DNA of 28,478 nt from Myxococcota bacterium (GTDB lineage: Bacteria > Myxococcota_C > UBA6777): contig JAKLKB010000090.1 in NCBI GenBank assembly GCA_023150835.1, forward strand, positions 1 through 28,478, given 5' to 3'. Positions within the stretch are counted from its first letter, which is position 1. Every line of letters begins with the position of its first letter. Shown here one piece after another: positions 17,002 to 24,902 of the stretch. The notes below the pieces were generated by a model. It had not been told where the DNA came from and ran no database searches. It was given only the letters and a program-made list of their open reading frames with translations. Both the position numbers and the translations under genes were made by a program.

Positions 17002-18180
17002 ATGACCCACCACCAAACGAAATGGATACGGGAGCTTCGGTGGATACAACATCTTCGGTCGGGCGTTCCGTTGTTTTGGCTTGTTTCGATGCCTCTTCTT
17101 CTTGACGCAGCGCAATTCACCCAGATCCGTCCATCCCGCACCTTTTCTCGAACAGCCGAATTTCGCCATTTTACCGAACAGATCCAACTCACCGAACAGC
17201 CTTGGCAACAGCACAAACAACGATGCGGTTGGCATCTCTTTGTTCACTTTCATCCACGCGGCCGATCTTCCTTTCGCTACGGCCCATTCTACCGAGGATT
17301 TGTTCTTCCATCGACCTCCCGACCTGCGATCCGCGCCCGAACCTTGGTGCTGTTGCTCGGACTCTTTTGGGACGCCGCACAACAAGAACAAAGCGCAGGC
17401 GCGCTCTCTTGCACACAACGACAAACTCGTATCCTTTCCGTCTCTCTACCCGGGACACTACCCGCCCCACCAACGCCCCCACCCGATCGCTCTCTCTCCA
17501 AACCGCCCAAACCACCGATGCCTTCTCCTATCCCCCCCAAACCGCCCAAACCACCGACGCTCCCAACCACCGCCCGAGCCACGCTCCCACCTGCCCGCCC
17601 CTCCTCCCAACCCACCTCGCTTCCGTTGTCATCGCCCACGTCCTCACCCACTCCGCCAATCAAACGCCCCTCCTCCCGCCCTGTACCCTCCGCCCAAAAC
17701 ATCCCGTTGGACTTCACCTTGGGCGGCCACTTGACTCCCTTTATTGGCTTCAACGGCAACTTGATCTGGGCAAGCTCGATCACAACGCTCTACTGGCCTA
17801 CATCACCGTGGCGGATGCGCATTGAGGCCACTGGCGGACGCTATGACGACCCCAACCAAGGCAGCCAGATCATCGCCCAGATCAACGCCTTGGCCGAATG
17901 GGTTCCTTGGCGCTCGCGCTTTTTCTCGTGGGATATCCATCTCGGACTTGCGCTGATCTTTTCTTGGACTTACAAAGATCTCGGTAGCTACTTGTGGATG
18001 ACGCTCGGGATCCAAGGCGGAACCGCTTTTTCTTGGCACCCCATCGATCGACTCAGCCTTTTTCTACGCCTCGATATCGCCTACTATCCCTTCCGTACGC
18101 CAGCAAAAGATGATACCTCTTATCGCCACCTCCATGATTCCTATCTTCTCCCGATACTCGGCGCTTCATGGAGATTCTGA
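17002..18180 (+). CDS. Probable outer-membrane beta-barrel protein with Pro-rich linker
   Basis: The protein has 392 aa from ATG 17002. The AAAGGAG upstream is ~15 bp away, so the start is uncertain; the frame is open back to 16924. The C-terminal ~155 residues (LDFTLGGHLTPFIGF onward) alternate polar and aromatic residues as in short barrels (RMRIEATGG, WDIHLGLALIFSW, RLSLFLRLDIAYY) and end in GASWRF, an outer-membrane-protein C-terminal Phe. Before it, ~150-233, lies a Pro/Ser/Thr-rich linker with PPKPPKPP motifs. The N-terminal 150 residues contain two hydrophobic stretches (PLFWLVSMPLLLDAA and TLVLLLGLFWDAA), of which either could belong to a signal peptide. A competing plus-strand frame (17202-17825) is open but compositionally a shadow. 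Function unknown; it sits 277 bp before the sigma factor gene. Confidence 0.6.
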   Translation: MTHHQTKWIRELRWIQHLRSGVPLFWLVSMPLLLDAAQFTQIRPSRTFSRTAEFRHFTEQIQLTEQPWQQHKQRCGWHLFVHFHPRGRSSFRYGPFYRGFVLPSTSRPAIRARTLVLLLGLFWDAAQQEQSAGALSCTQRQTRILSVSLPGTLPAPPTPPPDRSLSKPPKPPMPSPIPPKPPKPPTLPTTARATLPPARPSSQPTSLPLSSPTSSPTPPIKRPSSRPVPSAQNIPLDFTLGGHLTPFIGFNGNLIWASSITTLYWPTSPWRMRIEATGGRYDDPNQGSQIIAQINALAEWVPWRSRFFSWDIHLGLALIFSWTYKDLGSYLWMTLGIQGGTAFSWHPIDRLSLFLRLDIAYYPFRTPAKDDTSYRHLHDSYLLPILGASWRF

Positions 18181-18210
18181 GAACTCCCCGTAAGCGCGAC
18201 ACAGTCTATC

Positions 18211-18330
18211 AAAACCCGTGCTCGCGCCACTCCAAGCAGCAGAGTTGTCTGTCTGAAAAACGTTCATGCACTCCGCCAACGCAGAGTCAAGGGAGTCGCG
18301 ATCCCTTGCGGGGTGTGGGGTCGAACCCAC
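18211..18330 (+). repeat. Structured dispersed repeat family 1, copy R4
   Basis: AAAACCCGTG opens it, and TCCAAGCAGCA, CTGAAAAACG and CTCCGCC follow. Two hairpins can be drawn, CAAGGGA...TCCCTTG and GTGGG-GTCGAA-CCCAC. It diverges most in the GGGGTC segment, which here reads AGAGTC. Confidence 0.82.
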
Positions 18331-18457
18331 AAAACAAACCCAACCACGCAAGCCCTCTCTCAAAAAAATTTGAAATATCGGCTTCTCTCTTACAACGAAG
18401 TGTTTCAGAGCAAAAGCAGCCTGTTGGTTCGCTTGGTTCATCGGAGCTTTTTGGATC

Positions 18458-19114
18458 ATGTTGCCGTCACTCTCTCCTCCACCGACGCAAGGCCCTATCC
18501 CATCGGCTCCAACAGAGCATGAACACGATCTTGCGCTCGCCACGCGCATCCTCGCAGGAGAACGCAGCGCATTTGCCCAACTCTACGAGGCTTGCGCTCC
18601 TGCTCTCCTGCGGCGACTCACCCGCATGACGGGGTCGATCGATCACGCCGAAGACTGCTTACAACAAGTCTTCGCGGAAGCCCTGCGCGCCTTGCCACAA
18701 TACCGAGGAAAAGGGCGTCTTGAGGCTTGGCTTGAACGCATCGCCACCCATACCGCGATGGGCTGGTATCGCAAAAAGTACCGCTGGCGCTCATTTGTCG
18801 AACAAGTGGTCGAGCAGCTCACCCCCGAATCCACGCTCCCTCAGCCCGACCCCTTGCCCGAACAAATTTTTCTTCACGAGGAGATGAAAGCCGTGGTGTG
18901 GCAACTTCTGGATCGACTCAGCCCTCGAAAGCGCATGGCTCTCGTGTTGTGCGATCTCGAAGGACGCACCATCGAAGAAGCTGCCGAACAGATGGATATC
19001 CCCGTCGGTACGGCGGCTTCTCGTCTCTTTCACGCACGTCAAGACTTCCGAAAGATCGCCCTCGCCGAACTGCGTCGTCAGGGCCTTGATGTGGGGGATT
19101 GGATCCATGATTGA
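18458..19114 (+). CDS. ECF (extracytoplasmic function) RNA polymerase sigma factor
   Basis: The protein has 218 aa. A GGAG lies ~11 bp before ATG 18458. Sigma region 2 covers ~30-107 (AFAQLYEACAPALLRRL, HAEDCLQQVFAEALRALPQY, LEAWLERIATHTAMGWYRKK), which contacts core polymerase and the -10 element. Region 4 covers ~143-200 (VWQLLDRLSPRKRMALVL, GRTIEEAAEQMDIPVGTAASRL), with the HTH that reads the -35 element. A Pro-rich N-terminal tail of ~20 aa is extra. The stop overlaps the next gene's start by 8 bp, so the two are translationally coupled, and the neighbour is the obvious candidate regulator. It probably responds to an envelope signal. The target promoters are not evident in the window. Confidence 0.92.
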   Translation: MLPSLSPPPTQGPIPSAPTEHEHDLALATRILAGERSAFAQLYEACAPALLRRLTRMTGSIDHAEDCLQQVFAEALRALPQYRGKGRLEAWLERIATHTAMGWYRKKYRWRSFVEQVVEQLTPESTLPQPDPLPEQIFLHEEMKAVVWQLLDRLSPRKRMALVLCDLEGRTIEEAAEQMDIPVGTAASRLFHARQDFRKIALAELRRQGLDVGDWIHD

Positions 19115-20438
19115 TCACACAAACAAACAAACCACCCCAAAAACGTCTCCAACCCCCGTTCTCTCGACCTTATGGGCGTCGGCCTCTTTGCGCGAAACCT
19201 ACGACGCTTGCCTTCCCTCCCCAGAACAAGAGCAAGAAAGCCTCGCCAAAGTTCGACGCCTGCTATCTCAAGACTTTTCGCCCTCGCCCAGCACTTCCTC
19301 CAACACATCCCCAAAACGGCCTTGGTTCCGCATCGCATGGGCAAGCATCGCAACCGTCGGAGCCTTCGCTTTTGTGCTTTTCCTCTGGCCGTATCTCGAA
19401 CCCCTCGAACCCTTCACTCTCCAAGGCATCTCCCCCACACAAACACAAAAAGACGGTTCGACCCATTTCCAAACAGACCAATCCACCGCAACCATCGCCT
19501 CCAAAGGCCACTGGTCGGTCGTCGTGGCCCCACGCTCTAGCATCATCCTCCAACGCAAAGCCGCCCGAAACACCGCCCTCCAACTCGCACACGGCCGCGT
19601 CCAAGTCGCCGTCACTCCCCAACAATACGAGTCCTTCACCGTTCATCACAAACGCTGGCAAGTCCGCGTCAAAGGCACACACTTCGCCGTCTCACAACAC
19701 GCACACACCTTGCGCATCGAAGTTTGGACAGGACAGGTCGAGATCCACAACGCCTCTCACCCAGATCACTCCTCTCACCCGTTTCGCCTCAACCAAGGCG
19801 AAGGTGCGCACATCGACCTTTCCACTTCTCGCGTCCGTCGTTTTCCCGTCCCTCCTCTTTCGCTCCCTCCCCAACAGCACCTATCATGGGCCTCCAAGCT
19901 CTCTCCCACGCTCTGCGCACAATACGCGCTCGATCTCCCCGCTCAAACCAACCTTCCCGCCCCGCTACGCGCACAGATCCTCCAACACCTCCTCGCCTCC
20001 CTCCTCTTCCGCAGCGAGCCTTCTCTCTGGCTCCCCTTGCTCGAAGCACAACAGCGCCTCGAACAAGATCCCCTCGCCCAAGAAACCGCCCTCTATCTAC
20101 TCCTCCAACGCTGCTATTCCACCGCCCCCACCCGTTGCCTCCCTCTCTCCACTTGGTACATCGAGCACTTCGCCAAACGCGGGATGCGGCCCTTCCTTGC
20201 TCGAATCCACTTTCTCCGCGCCGATGCCCTCGCCTCCCAACCCCACTCCGCCAAACAAGGACTCCTCGAACTCAAAAGCTTCCGCGAAACCTTCCCCCAA
20301 GGTCTCGATCGCCGCCGCGCTTGTGATCGCATCAAGATCACACTCCAACACACTTCTCTCCCTGATCTGCGATCACTGTCCGAAGAGATCGGTGTAAAAA
20401 GTCTTTGGTTTTCAAGACACTGCCCCTTTTCAAAATAA
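19107..20438 (+). CDS. FecR-domain single-pass membrane protein, probable anti-sigma regulator
   Basis: The protein has 443 aa from ATG 19107, which overlaps the sigma stop (ATGATTGA). The GGGGGA 8 bp upstream fits as a binding site. A cytosolic stretch of ~75 aa precedes one TM helix (~76-96, RIAWASIATVGAFAFVLFLW). A FecR-type domain follows at ~125-215, with the family signature VRVKGTHFAV (186-195) and EVWTGQVEIHN. The remaining ~220 residues look helical and periplasmic. Known FecR proteins pass a signal from outside to an ECF sigma factor. The position and topology support that role here. The N-terminal part shows no HxxxCxxC zinc anti-sigma motif, so how it would hold the sigma factor is unclear. 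Another plus-strand frame is open over most of the gene but lacks any domain and is a shadow. Confidence 0.85.
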   Translation: MIDHTNKQTTPKTSPTPVLSTLWASASLRETYDACLPSPEQEQESLAKVRRLLSQDFSPSPSTSSNTSPKRPWFRIAWASIATVGAFAFVLFLWPYLEPLEPFTLQGISPTQTQKDGSTHFQTDQSTATIASKGHWSVVVAPRSSIILQRKAARNTALQLAHGRVQVAVTPQQYESFTVHHKRWQVRVKGTHFAVSQHAHTLRIEVWTGQVEIHNASHPDHSSHPFRLNQGEGAHIDLSTSRVRRFPVPPLSLPPQQHLSWASKLSPTLCAQYALDLPAQTNLPAPLRAQILQHLLASLLFRSEPSLWLPLLEAQQRLEQDPLAQETALYLLLQRCYSTAPTRCLPLSTWYIEHFAKRGMRPFLARIHFLRADALASQPHSAKQGLLELKSFRETFPQGLDRRRACDRIKITLQHTSLPDLRSLSEEIGVKSLWFSRHCPFSK

Positions 20439-20466
20439 AGCCCGCAGTACTGGTGTGATCGCAAAA

Positions 20467-20557
20467 CGTAGGGGCAGACCCCTGTGCTGCCCAACAACAG
20501 GGCGTTTACAACAAACCTTGGCGACGTTTCGATCACGCATCTCTCAAATATCGTACA
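20467..20557 (+). repeat. Dispersed hairpin repeat family 2, copy 3
   Basis: GTAGGGGCAG opens the element, GGGCAG (20472-20477) pairs with CTGCCC (20487-20492), then GGGCGTTTACAACAAACC follows and the tail ATATCGTACA ends it. The 18-base middle segment is identical to copy 1 read on the minus strand. Confidence 0.75.
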
Positions 20558-20574
20558 TCAGGTGTCCCAAACCA

Positions 20575-20608
20575 ACAGCCCTGCCGCGAACACAGGGATG
20601 TTTGCCCG
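20575..20608 (-). repeat. Fragment of dispersed repeat family 1 (possible eighth copy)
   Basis: GCCGCGAACACAGGGATGTT resembles the outer end of copies R2 and R3 read on the plus strand (GCGAACACGGGGTTT). The rest of the element is absent. It abuts the 34-bp direct repeat and MITE. Confidence 0.4.
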
Positions 20609-20642
20609 CAAGCCACCCCAATCAAAAGATCGCTCCACTCTT
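20609..20642 (+). repeat. 34-bp imperfect direct repeat, left copy (flanks MITE)
   Basis: It matches 20765-20798 at 29 of 34 positions by hand count; both begin CAAGCCA and contain ATCAAAAGATCG. The MITE lies exactly between the copies. Confidence 0.75.
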
Positions 20643-20643
20643 C

Positions 20644-20761
20644 ATAGGACTTACGCAGTTCGATACGAAAAAGGCCCATGTTCGGGCGCGGGCGGTTCGC
20701 GAACCGCCCCTACAACGGGTTGATTCTTCACGCTTTCCCTCTTCAACTGCGTAACTCCTAT
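20644..20761. mobile_element. MITE with 17-bp terminal inverted repeats
   Basis: ATAGGACTTACGCAGTT (20644-20660) is the inverted copy of AACTGCGTAACTCCTAT (20745-20761), with one mismatch. CTTC occurs on both sides (20640-20643 and 20762-20765) and may be a 4-bp target duplication. Inside is a perfect 18-bp palindrome, GGCGGTTCGC-GAACCGCC (20691-20708). The element is 118 bp with no open frame, so it must rely on a transposase supplied in trans. None is in the window. Confidence 0.85.
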
Positions 20762-20764
20762 CTT

Positions 20765-20798
20765 CAAGCCATTCCGATCAAAAGATCGATCCACTTTT
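20765..20798 (+). repeat. 34-bp imperfect direct repeat, right copy
   Basis: It is the partner of 20609-20642. Five differences mean it is not a simple insertion-site duplication made by the present MITE. Confidence 0.75.
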
Positions 20799-20916
20799 TT
20801 TGATAGATCGCCACCCCTCTCGCAACGTGTGGCGTGAATGAAAAAGAAACAGAGTCCAGTATGTCTCACCAACGCATACTCGCTCACTTCACAAACCAAC
20901 GATCTTACAGACAACG

Positions 20917-21648
20917 ATGCGTATCACTCTTTTTTTTCTCTTTTCTTTTTGGTTTCTTTGTCTCCATCTTGGCTGCGCGATCTTCGTCGATGGAAATGGT
21001 AAGATCTCCGAACAAACCCTTCCCATCGACAACTTTCAGACACTTCATCTTGATTATACTTTTCAAGTCAACGCACAGCCCAACGCCGCATATCGCGTCG
21101 TTGTTCGTGCAGATGAAAATATCTGGCCTTTTTTGGACATCAAAAAAACCAATGATCAAACGCTTTTTCTCGGAAGAAAAAGTACGATCTTTTCAAACAC
21201 CGTCAAAGGAAGCCTCGAAGCAACGGTGGCCATGTCCTCGTTTTCTTCGGCGAAAGTGACCAATGCAAGCCGACTTACGCTGGGAGCCTTTGCTTATACC
21301 GAAACTCTTACGCTCGATATCATCGGTGCTTCCGAATGTTCGGCCACTTCGCTTTCAGCGAACAGTGCGCAGATCAACGTCTCAGGAGGCAGTCGGCTCA
21401 GCCTTGGTGGGAACATCGCAACGCTCAAGATCGAAGCTTCTGGAGGAAGTACGCTCGATCTCAGCGGACTGACCGCACAGATCGCCGAGATCACGCTTTC
21501 AGGAAAAAGCCAGATCAATCACCTACAATTCGCAAACAACGGTCGACTTCGCGTCCGATTATCGGGCGCAAGCACGCTGCGTTATACAGGTTCGCCCGAG
21601 ATCGAGATCCTCGAAAACTCAGGCGGTAGCCAAATCATTCAACAATAG
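20917..21648 (+). CDS. Lipoprotein with head-GIN (DUF2807-like) beta-helix domain, first copy
   Basis: The protein has 243 aa from ATG 20917; the ribosome binding site is weak. MRITLFFLFSFWFLCLHLGC is a lipoprotein signal with Cys20. After a short N-terminal strand region (QTLHLDYTFQV), residues ~90-240 consist of short recurring strands with S-G-[AG]-S turns: NASRLTLGA, GASECSATSL, SGGSRLSLGG, SGGSTLDLSG, SGKSQINHL, SGASTLRYTG. This is the right-handed parallel beta-helix pattern of the head-GIN/DUF2807 domain, often annotated as a putative auto-transporter adhesin. It is likely lipid-anchored in the envelope, with unknown ligand. It is related in fold to the gene at 22224-23117, 575 bp downstream; two inverted copies of repeat family 1 lie between them. 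Confidence 0.82.
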   Translation: MRITLFFLFSFWFLCLHLGCAIFVDGNGKISEQTLPIDNFQTLHLDYTFQVNAQPNAAYRVVVRADENIWPFLDIKKTNDQTLFLGRKSTIFSNTVKGSLEATVAMSSFSSAKVTNASRLTLGAFAYTETLTLDIIGASECSATSLSANSAQINVSGGSRLSLGGNIATLKIEASGGSTLDLSGLTAQIAEITLSGKSQINHLQFANNGRLRVRLSGASTLRYTGSPEIEILENSGGSQIIQQ

Positions 21649-21670
21649 AAGTGGCGCGTTGGGTTTATTT

Positions 21671-21795
21671 TGTGGGGTTGGAACCCCAAACCCCACAAGG
21701 GACTCACGCCCCTTGACCCCGTGAGGGGCGAAAAGATCGCAGGCTTTTCAAAACAACGACTCTGTCGCTTGGACGGGCGCGATCACGGCTTTTTT
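21671..21795 (-). repeat. Structured dispersed repeat family 1, copy R5
   Basis: On the minus strand it reads GCCGTGATCGCG, TCCAAGCGACAG, TTTTGAAAAGCC, CACGGGGTCAAGGGG. Hairpin one is CAAGGG...CCCTTG; hairpin two is TGGGGTT-CC-AACCCCA, whose pairs differ from other copies on both sides. It is opposite in orientation to R6, 240 bp away. Confidence 0.85.
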
Positions 21796-21963
21796 GCCGC
21801 GCAACGGCTCAATAAACCACGAACAATATCTCGCTCTTCTCCTCTTTTTGGGGCTTGGCAGAGCCCTGATGTGGTCGTCTTTCTTGAAGTGAGTTGACAA
21901 CCTACAGGAAAGACGGCCACTTCCCTTTCGGGAAGACCTTTTCTTCTCTGCACACGGCCCAGA

Positions 21964-21992
21964 TTGCTCAGATTTGTTCTGATATGTAAATA
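21964..21992 (+). promoter_or_regulatory. Possible promoter for the second GIN lipoprotein
   Basis: TTGCTC (21964-21969) and TAAATA (21987-21992) are 17 bp apart in an AT-rich stretch between R5 and R6. A hairpin just upstream (CTTCCC 21920-21925 with GGGAAG 21930-21935, followed by ACCTTTTCTTC) could end the preceding transcript. Both boxes are imperfect. Confidence 0.28.
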
Positions 21993-22034
21993 GATCGTTC
22001 TCTTGCAGCTTTTTCTATCAAGAAACGAAGCATC

Positions 22035-22157
22035 AAAACCCCCCGTGTTCGCGAGGCTTCAAGCGGCACGAATGTTTGTAAAAAAACCTCCGTTCACCCC
22101 GCCAAGTCGGGGTCAAGGGGCCAGCGGTCCCTTGCGGGGTTTGGTACCTCGCCCCAT
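22035..22157 (+). repeat. Structured dispersed repeat family 1, copy R6
   Basis: It starts AAAACCCCCCGTGTTCGCG, passes TTCAAGCGGCACGA and ACCCCGCC, and ends TACCTCGCCCCA. Like R1, it carries the GGTACCTCGCCCC variant of hairpin two, which suggests that R1 and R6 form a subgroup. Confidence 0.85.
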
Positions 22158-22223
22158 AAAACAAAAATAAAACCAACCCGCTATGTTCACAAAACAACAA
22201 ACCACCACGAAGGAGTCTCTCCA

Positions 22224-23117
22224 ATGAATACCTCATTTTCTCGTTGCCCGCGCACCCGAACCGACAAAACTATTTTCGAGATACTTTTCTCAAAAGCCCT
22301 GTCGATGGTGCTTTTCTCTGTTCTTGCGGTGCTTGTGATCGGATGTGGGCCGGGCCTTGTGGGTTCAGGCCCCACGATCACACAAGGGCTTTCGATCCAA
22401 GGCGTGCAACGCATCATCGTCCACGATTCCCTCAACGTACACATCTCCTACAGCGAGCAAGAAAAAGCCGATCTATCGGGCCATAGCAATCTGCTCCCCT
22501 ATTTCAAACACGAGCAAGTAGGCGACACGCTGAACTTGCGACTGCATCACGGGGCGCAAATCCTCGAAGGTGATCTGACGGTGGTGCTTGCCCTTCCGCG
22601 ATTACGCGAGCTGCGCGTGGTCGATGGCAGTCGCGTTCATCTCAAAAGGCTCGAAACGCGGGGCGATCTGCGTCTCGATTTCTCAGGAATGTCCGATATC
22701 CGAATCGATCTGCACACCGACGCACAAGTCGACATCGACATCAACGGCAGCAGCCGCGTCCAAGGGCAGCTTCGCGCCAACGTCATCCGATGGAAACTGA
22801 CGGGAAACAGCCGCGCTTTGGCCCGCGTCCACGCCGACCAAAACCACCTCGACGCAAGCGGTAGCAGTTGGGTGGAATTTGTGGGAGAGAGCAACCTCTT
22901 TCAGGTCGGATTATCGGGAGGTAGCAAAGGCTTCTTCTCTTCGCTCAAGGCCCAAGAGATCGACGCTCATCTCAGCGGCGCAAGCCAAGGCATCGTCAGC
23001 CACGACGGCAGCTTGCGCGCCCTGCTCGAAGGCGCAAGCAAGCTGTTTTGTCGCGGACAACCACATATCGAAAAACTCGACACCACGGGCGGTTCTGTCC
23101 TCGAACCCATCCAATAA
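22224..23117 (+). CDS. Lipoprotein with head-GIN (DUF2807-like) beta-helix domain, second copy
   Basis: The protein has 297 aa. ATG 22224 follows GAAGGAGTCTCTCCA, a strong site. The hydrophobic segment ~28-40 ends in the lipobox LVIGC (Cys41), so it is lipid-anchored, with an unusually long basic n-region of ~25 aa. The domain begins IQGVQRIIVHDSLNVHISYSE (~58-78), a typical DUF2807 opening, and continues with ladder strands: DGSRVHLKRL, SGMSDIRIDL, NGSSRVQGQL, TGNSRALARV, SGSSWVEFVG, SGGSKGFFSS, SGASQGIVSH, EGASKLFCRG, TGGSVLEPI. It shares architecture with the preceding lipoprotein but is longer and diverged, so the pair is an old duplication or two recruitments. No partner gene indicates a specific job. 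Confidence 0.85.
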   Translation: MNTSFSRCPRTRTDKTIFEILFSKALSMVLFSVLAVLVIGCGPGLVGSGPTITQGLSIQGVQRIIVHDSLNVHISYSEQEKADLSGHSNLLPYFKHEQVGDTLNLRLHHGAQILEGDLTVVLALPRLRELRVVDGSRVHLKRLETRGDLRLDFSGMSDIRIDLHTDAQVDIDINGSSRVQGQLRANVIRWKLTGNSRALARVHADQNHLDASGSSWVEFVGESNLFQVGLSGGSKGFFSSLKAQEIDAHLSGASQGIVSHDGSLRALLEGASKLFCRGQPHIEKLDTTGGSVLEPIQ

Positions 23118-23186
23118 TCCATCCCTCCGCCCCCCCAAAAACAACCACCAAACTGATCAAGATCCGATCTGAATCACGGCCTCGAT

Positions 23187-23310
23187 AAAAAGCCCGTGTT
23201 CGCGCCACTCCAAGCGCCACCGTCGTTCGATTGAAAACATCTATTCACCCCGCCAAATACGGGGTCAAGGGAGCGTGGCTCCCTTGCGGGGCGTGGGGCA
23301 GCGCCCCACC
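23187..23310 (+). repeat. Structured dispersed repeat family 1, copy R7
   Basis: The best-folded copy. CAAGGGAG (23266-23273) pairs perfectly with CTCCCTTG (23279-23286), and GTGGGG (23293-23298) with CCCCAC (23304-23309). The outer part reads AGCCCGTGTTCGCGCC, TCCAAGCGCCA, GATTGAAAAC and CACCCCGCC. It lies between convergent genes, where it could act as a bidirectional terminator. Confidence 0.88.
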
Positions 23311-23379
23311 AAAGACAAAAACCACACCAACAAAACCAACCCAACGAACAATCGCCCCACCCGCGCTCAAAATCTCGAA

Positions 23380-24558
23380 TCAAGCCATCTCGACAACGAC
23401 GGAAGCGCCCATCCCACCGCCGATGCACAAGGTCGCGAGGCCGCGTTTCAACCCATGTTGTTTGAGGGCGTGGAGGAGCGTGACCAAGATCCGCGCACCG
23501 CTCGCACCGATGGGATGGCCCAAAGCGATTGCACCGCCGTGTACGTTGGTCTTGGCGGGATCGAGGCCGAGTTCTTTGACCACAGCGAGGGCTTGGGCGG
23601 CGAAGGCTTCGTTGGCTTCGATCAGATCCAGATCGCCAACCGCCCAACCGGCCTTTGCAAGGGCTTTTTGGGAGGCAGGGATCGGCCCGATACCCATGAC
23701 TTTGGGATCGACTCCTGCGGTGGCATAACCGCGCAAAAAGGCCATCGGCTTGAGTCCCAAAGATCGGGCCTTTTCAGCGCTTGCGAGGATCAAAGCAGCG
23801 GCACCATCATTGATCCCCGAAGCGTTTCCTGCTGTCACACTTCCGCCTTTTTTGAAGGCGGGCTTGAGTTCAGCGAGTTTTTCAAACGTAGTGGCGCGGG
23901 GATGTTCGTCTGTTGCGAAAACAACGGGTGCGCCTTTGCGTTGGGGGATCTCGACGGGGACGATCTCTTCTTTGAAAGCGCCCGAAGCGATGGCTTGCGC
24001 AGCACGCTCTTGGCTGGTCAACGCGAAACGGTCTTGTTCTTCGCGGGAGATGCCGTATTGTTCGGCGACATTTTCAGCGGTGATGCCCATATGGATATCG
24101 TGAAAAGCATCCCACAAACCATCGTGGATCATCATATCGCGCACTTCGCTGTGGCCCATCCGAGCGCCCCAACGCGCACCATCCATCAAAAACGGGGCGC
24201 GGCTCATATTCTCGCAGCCGCCTGTCACCACGATATCTGCATCGCCTGACTGGATCGCTTGTGCGCCCATCATCACCGAACGAAGGCCCGATCCGCACAC
24301 TTGGTTGATCGTAATCCCCGAAACGCCTACAGGAAGGCCGCTGCGAACAGCCACTTGGCGCGCCACATTCTGCCCCAAACCGCCCTGCAAGACACAGCCA
24401 AACACCACGTCATCGACCTGTTCTGCCGAAACCCCCGCTCGCTTGAGTGCTTCGCGCACCACGATCTCGCCAAGCTGGGCCGCCGAGACCTCTTGCAAAC
24501 TCTTCCCAAATGCCCCAATCGCCGTACGTACCGCGCCAAGGATCACGATCTCTTTCAT
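23380..24558 (-). CDS. Thiolase (acetyl-CoA C-acyltransferase)
   Basis: The protein has 392 aa, the usual length. ATG 24558 follows GGGAGG; a TTG directly before it is a less likely start. All thiolase landmarks are present: nucleophile Cys88 in [19 protein letters not shown] with His348, and the acid/base Cys378 in CIGGGMG, plus NEAFAAQ. Numbering matches PhaA-type biosynthetic thiolases almost exactly. The enzyme condenses two acetyl-CoA or cleaves 3-ketoacyl-CoA in the cytosol. Sequence alone does not separate the PhaA/AtoB role from beta-oxidation, so I give no symbol. No phaB or fadB lies next to it. Its 3' end faces the GIN lipoprotein gene across repeat R7. Confidence 0.93.
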   Translation of the reverse strand: MKEIVILGAVRTAIGAFGKSLQEVSAAQLGEIVVREALKRAGVSAEQVDDVVFGCVLQGGLGQNVARQVAVRSGLPVGVSGITINQVCGSGLRSVMMGAQAIQSGDADIVVTGGCENMSRAPFLMDGARWGARMGHSEVRDMMIHDGLWDAFHDIHMGITAENVAEQYGISREEQDRFALTSQERAAQAIASGAFKEEIVPVEIPQRKGAPVVFATDEHPRATTFEKLAELKPAFKKGGSVTAGNASGINDGAAALILASAEKARSLGLKPMAFLRGYATAGVDPKVMGIGPIPASQKALAKAGWAVGDLDLIEANEAFAAQALAVVKELGLDPAKTNVHGGAIALGHPIGASGARILVTLLHALKQHGLKRGLATLCIGGGMGASVVVEMA

Positions 24559-24591
24559 CAAATCAAGCCTCCCAAAAAAAACGCCTACACC

Positions 24592-24687
24592 GCGCTCAGC
24601 CCGCTGCCTACGCCTCTTTTTACGCGCTCGGCTCGCTGCCTACGCCTCTTTCTACGCGCTCGGCTCGCTGCCTACGCTCTCTCGTGC
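24592..24687. repeat. 32-bp tandem repeat, three units
   Basis: Units begin GCGCTCGGCTCGCTGCCTAC and run 32 bp. Units one and two differ at three positions, and the third diverges in its last third. The period is not a multiple of three and the array lies upstream of the thiolase gene, within its probable 5' region. Confidence 0.85.
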
Positions 24688-24902
24688 CTCCCTTATCACG
24701 ATCCCCCACCGCTACTGTCAAGAGGCTCCATCCATTTCGCCAACACGATCTCGCCACACCCGCTTATACCATCGTGTAATCGGGGGCTTTGCCTGCAAAC
24801 CTCGTCGCCTCCGCTCTGGAGATCAAACAAATGACTGTGCTGCATGAAAGACGGCGAACGCGAAGCTCTGAAGGAGAGTGAATCGCCTTGCGTTTGCTCT
24901 TG
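24688..24902. other. Intergenic, no gene seen
   Basis: Between the 32-bp array and the end of the minus-strand cassette I see no gene with a plausible start. The segment probably contains the thiolase promoter and the 3' end of the cassette transcript; no clear terminator is visible. Confidence 0.4.

Noticed and set aside
19111-20397. 428-codon open frame on the plus strand inside the FecR gene
   Set aside because: Ser/Pro-rich shadow frame. The competing frame carries a TM helix and the FecR signature and overlaps the sigma stop in the usual way.
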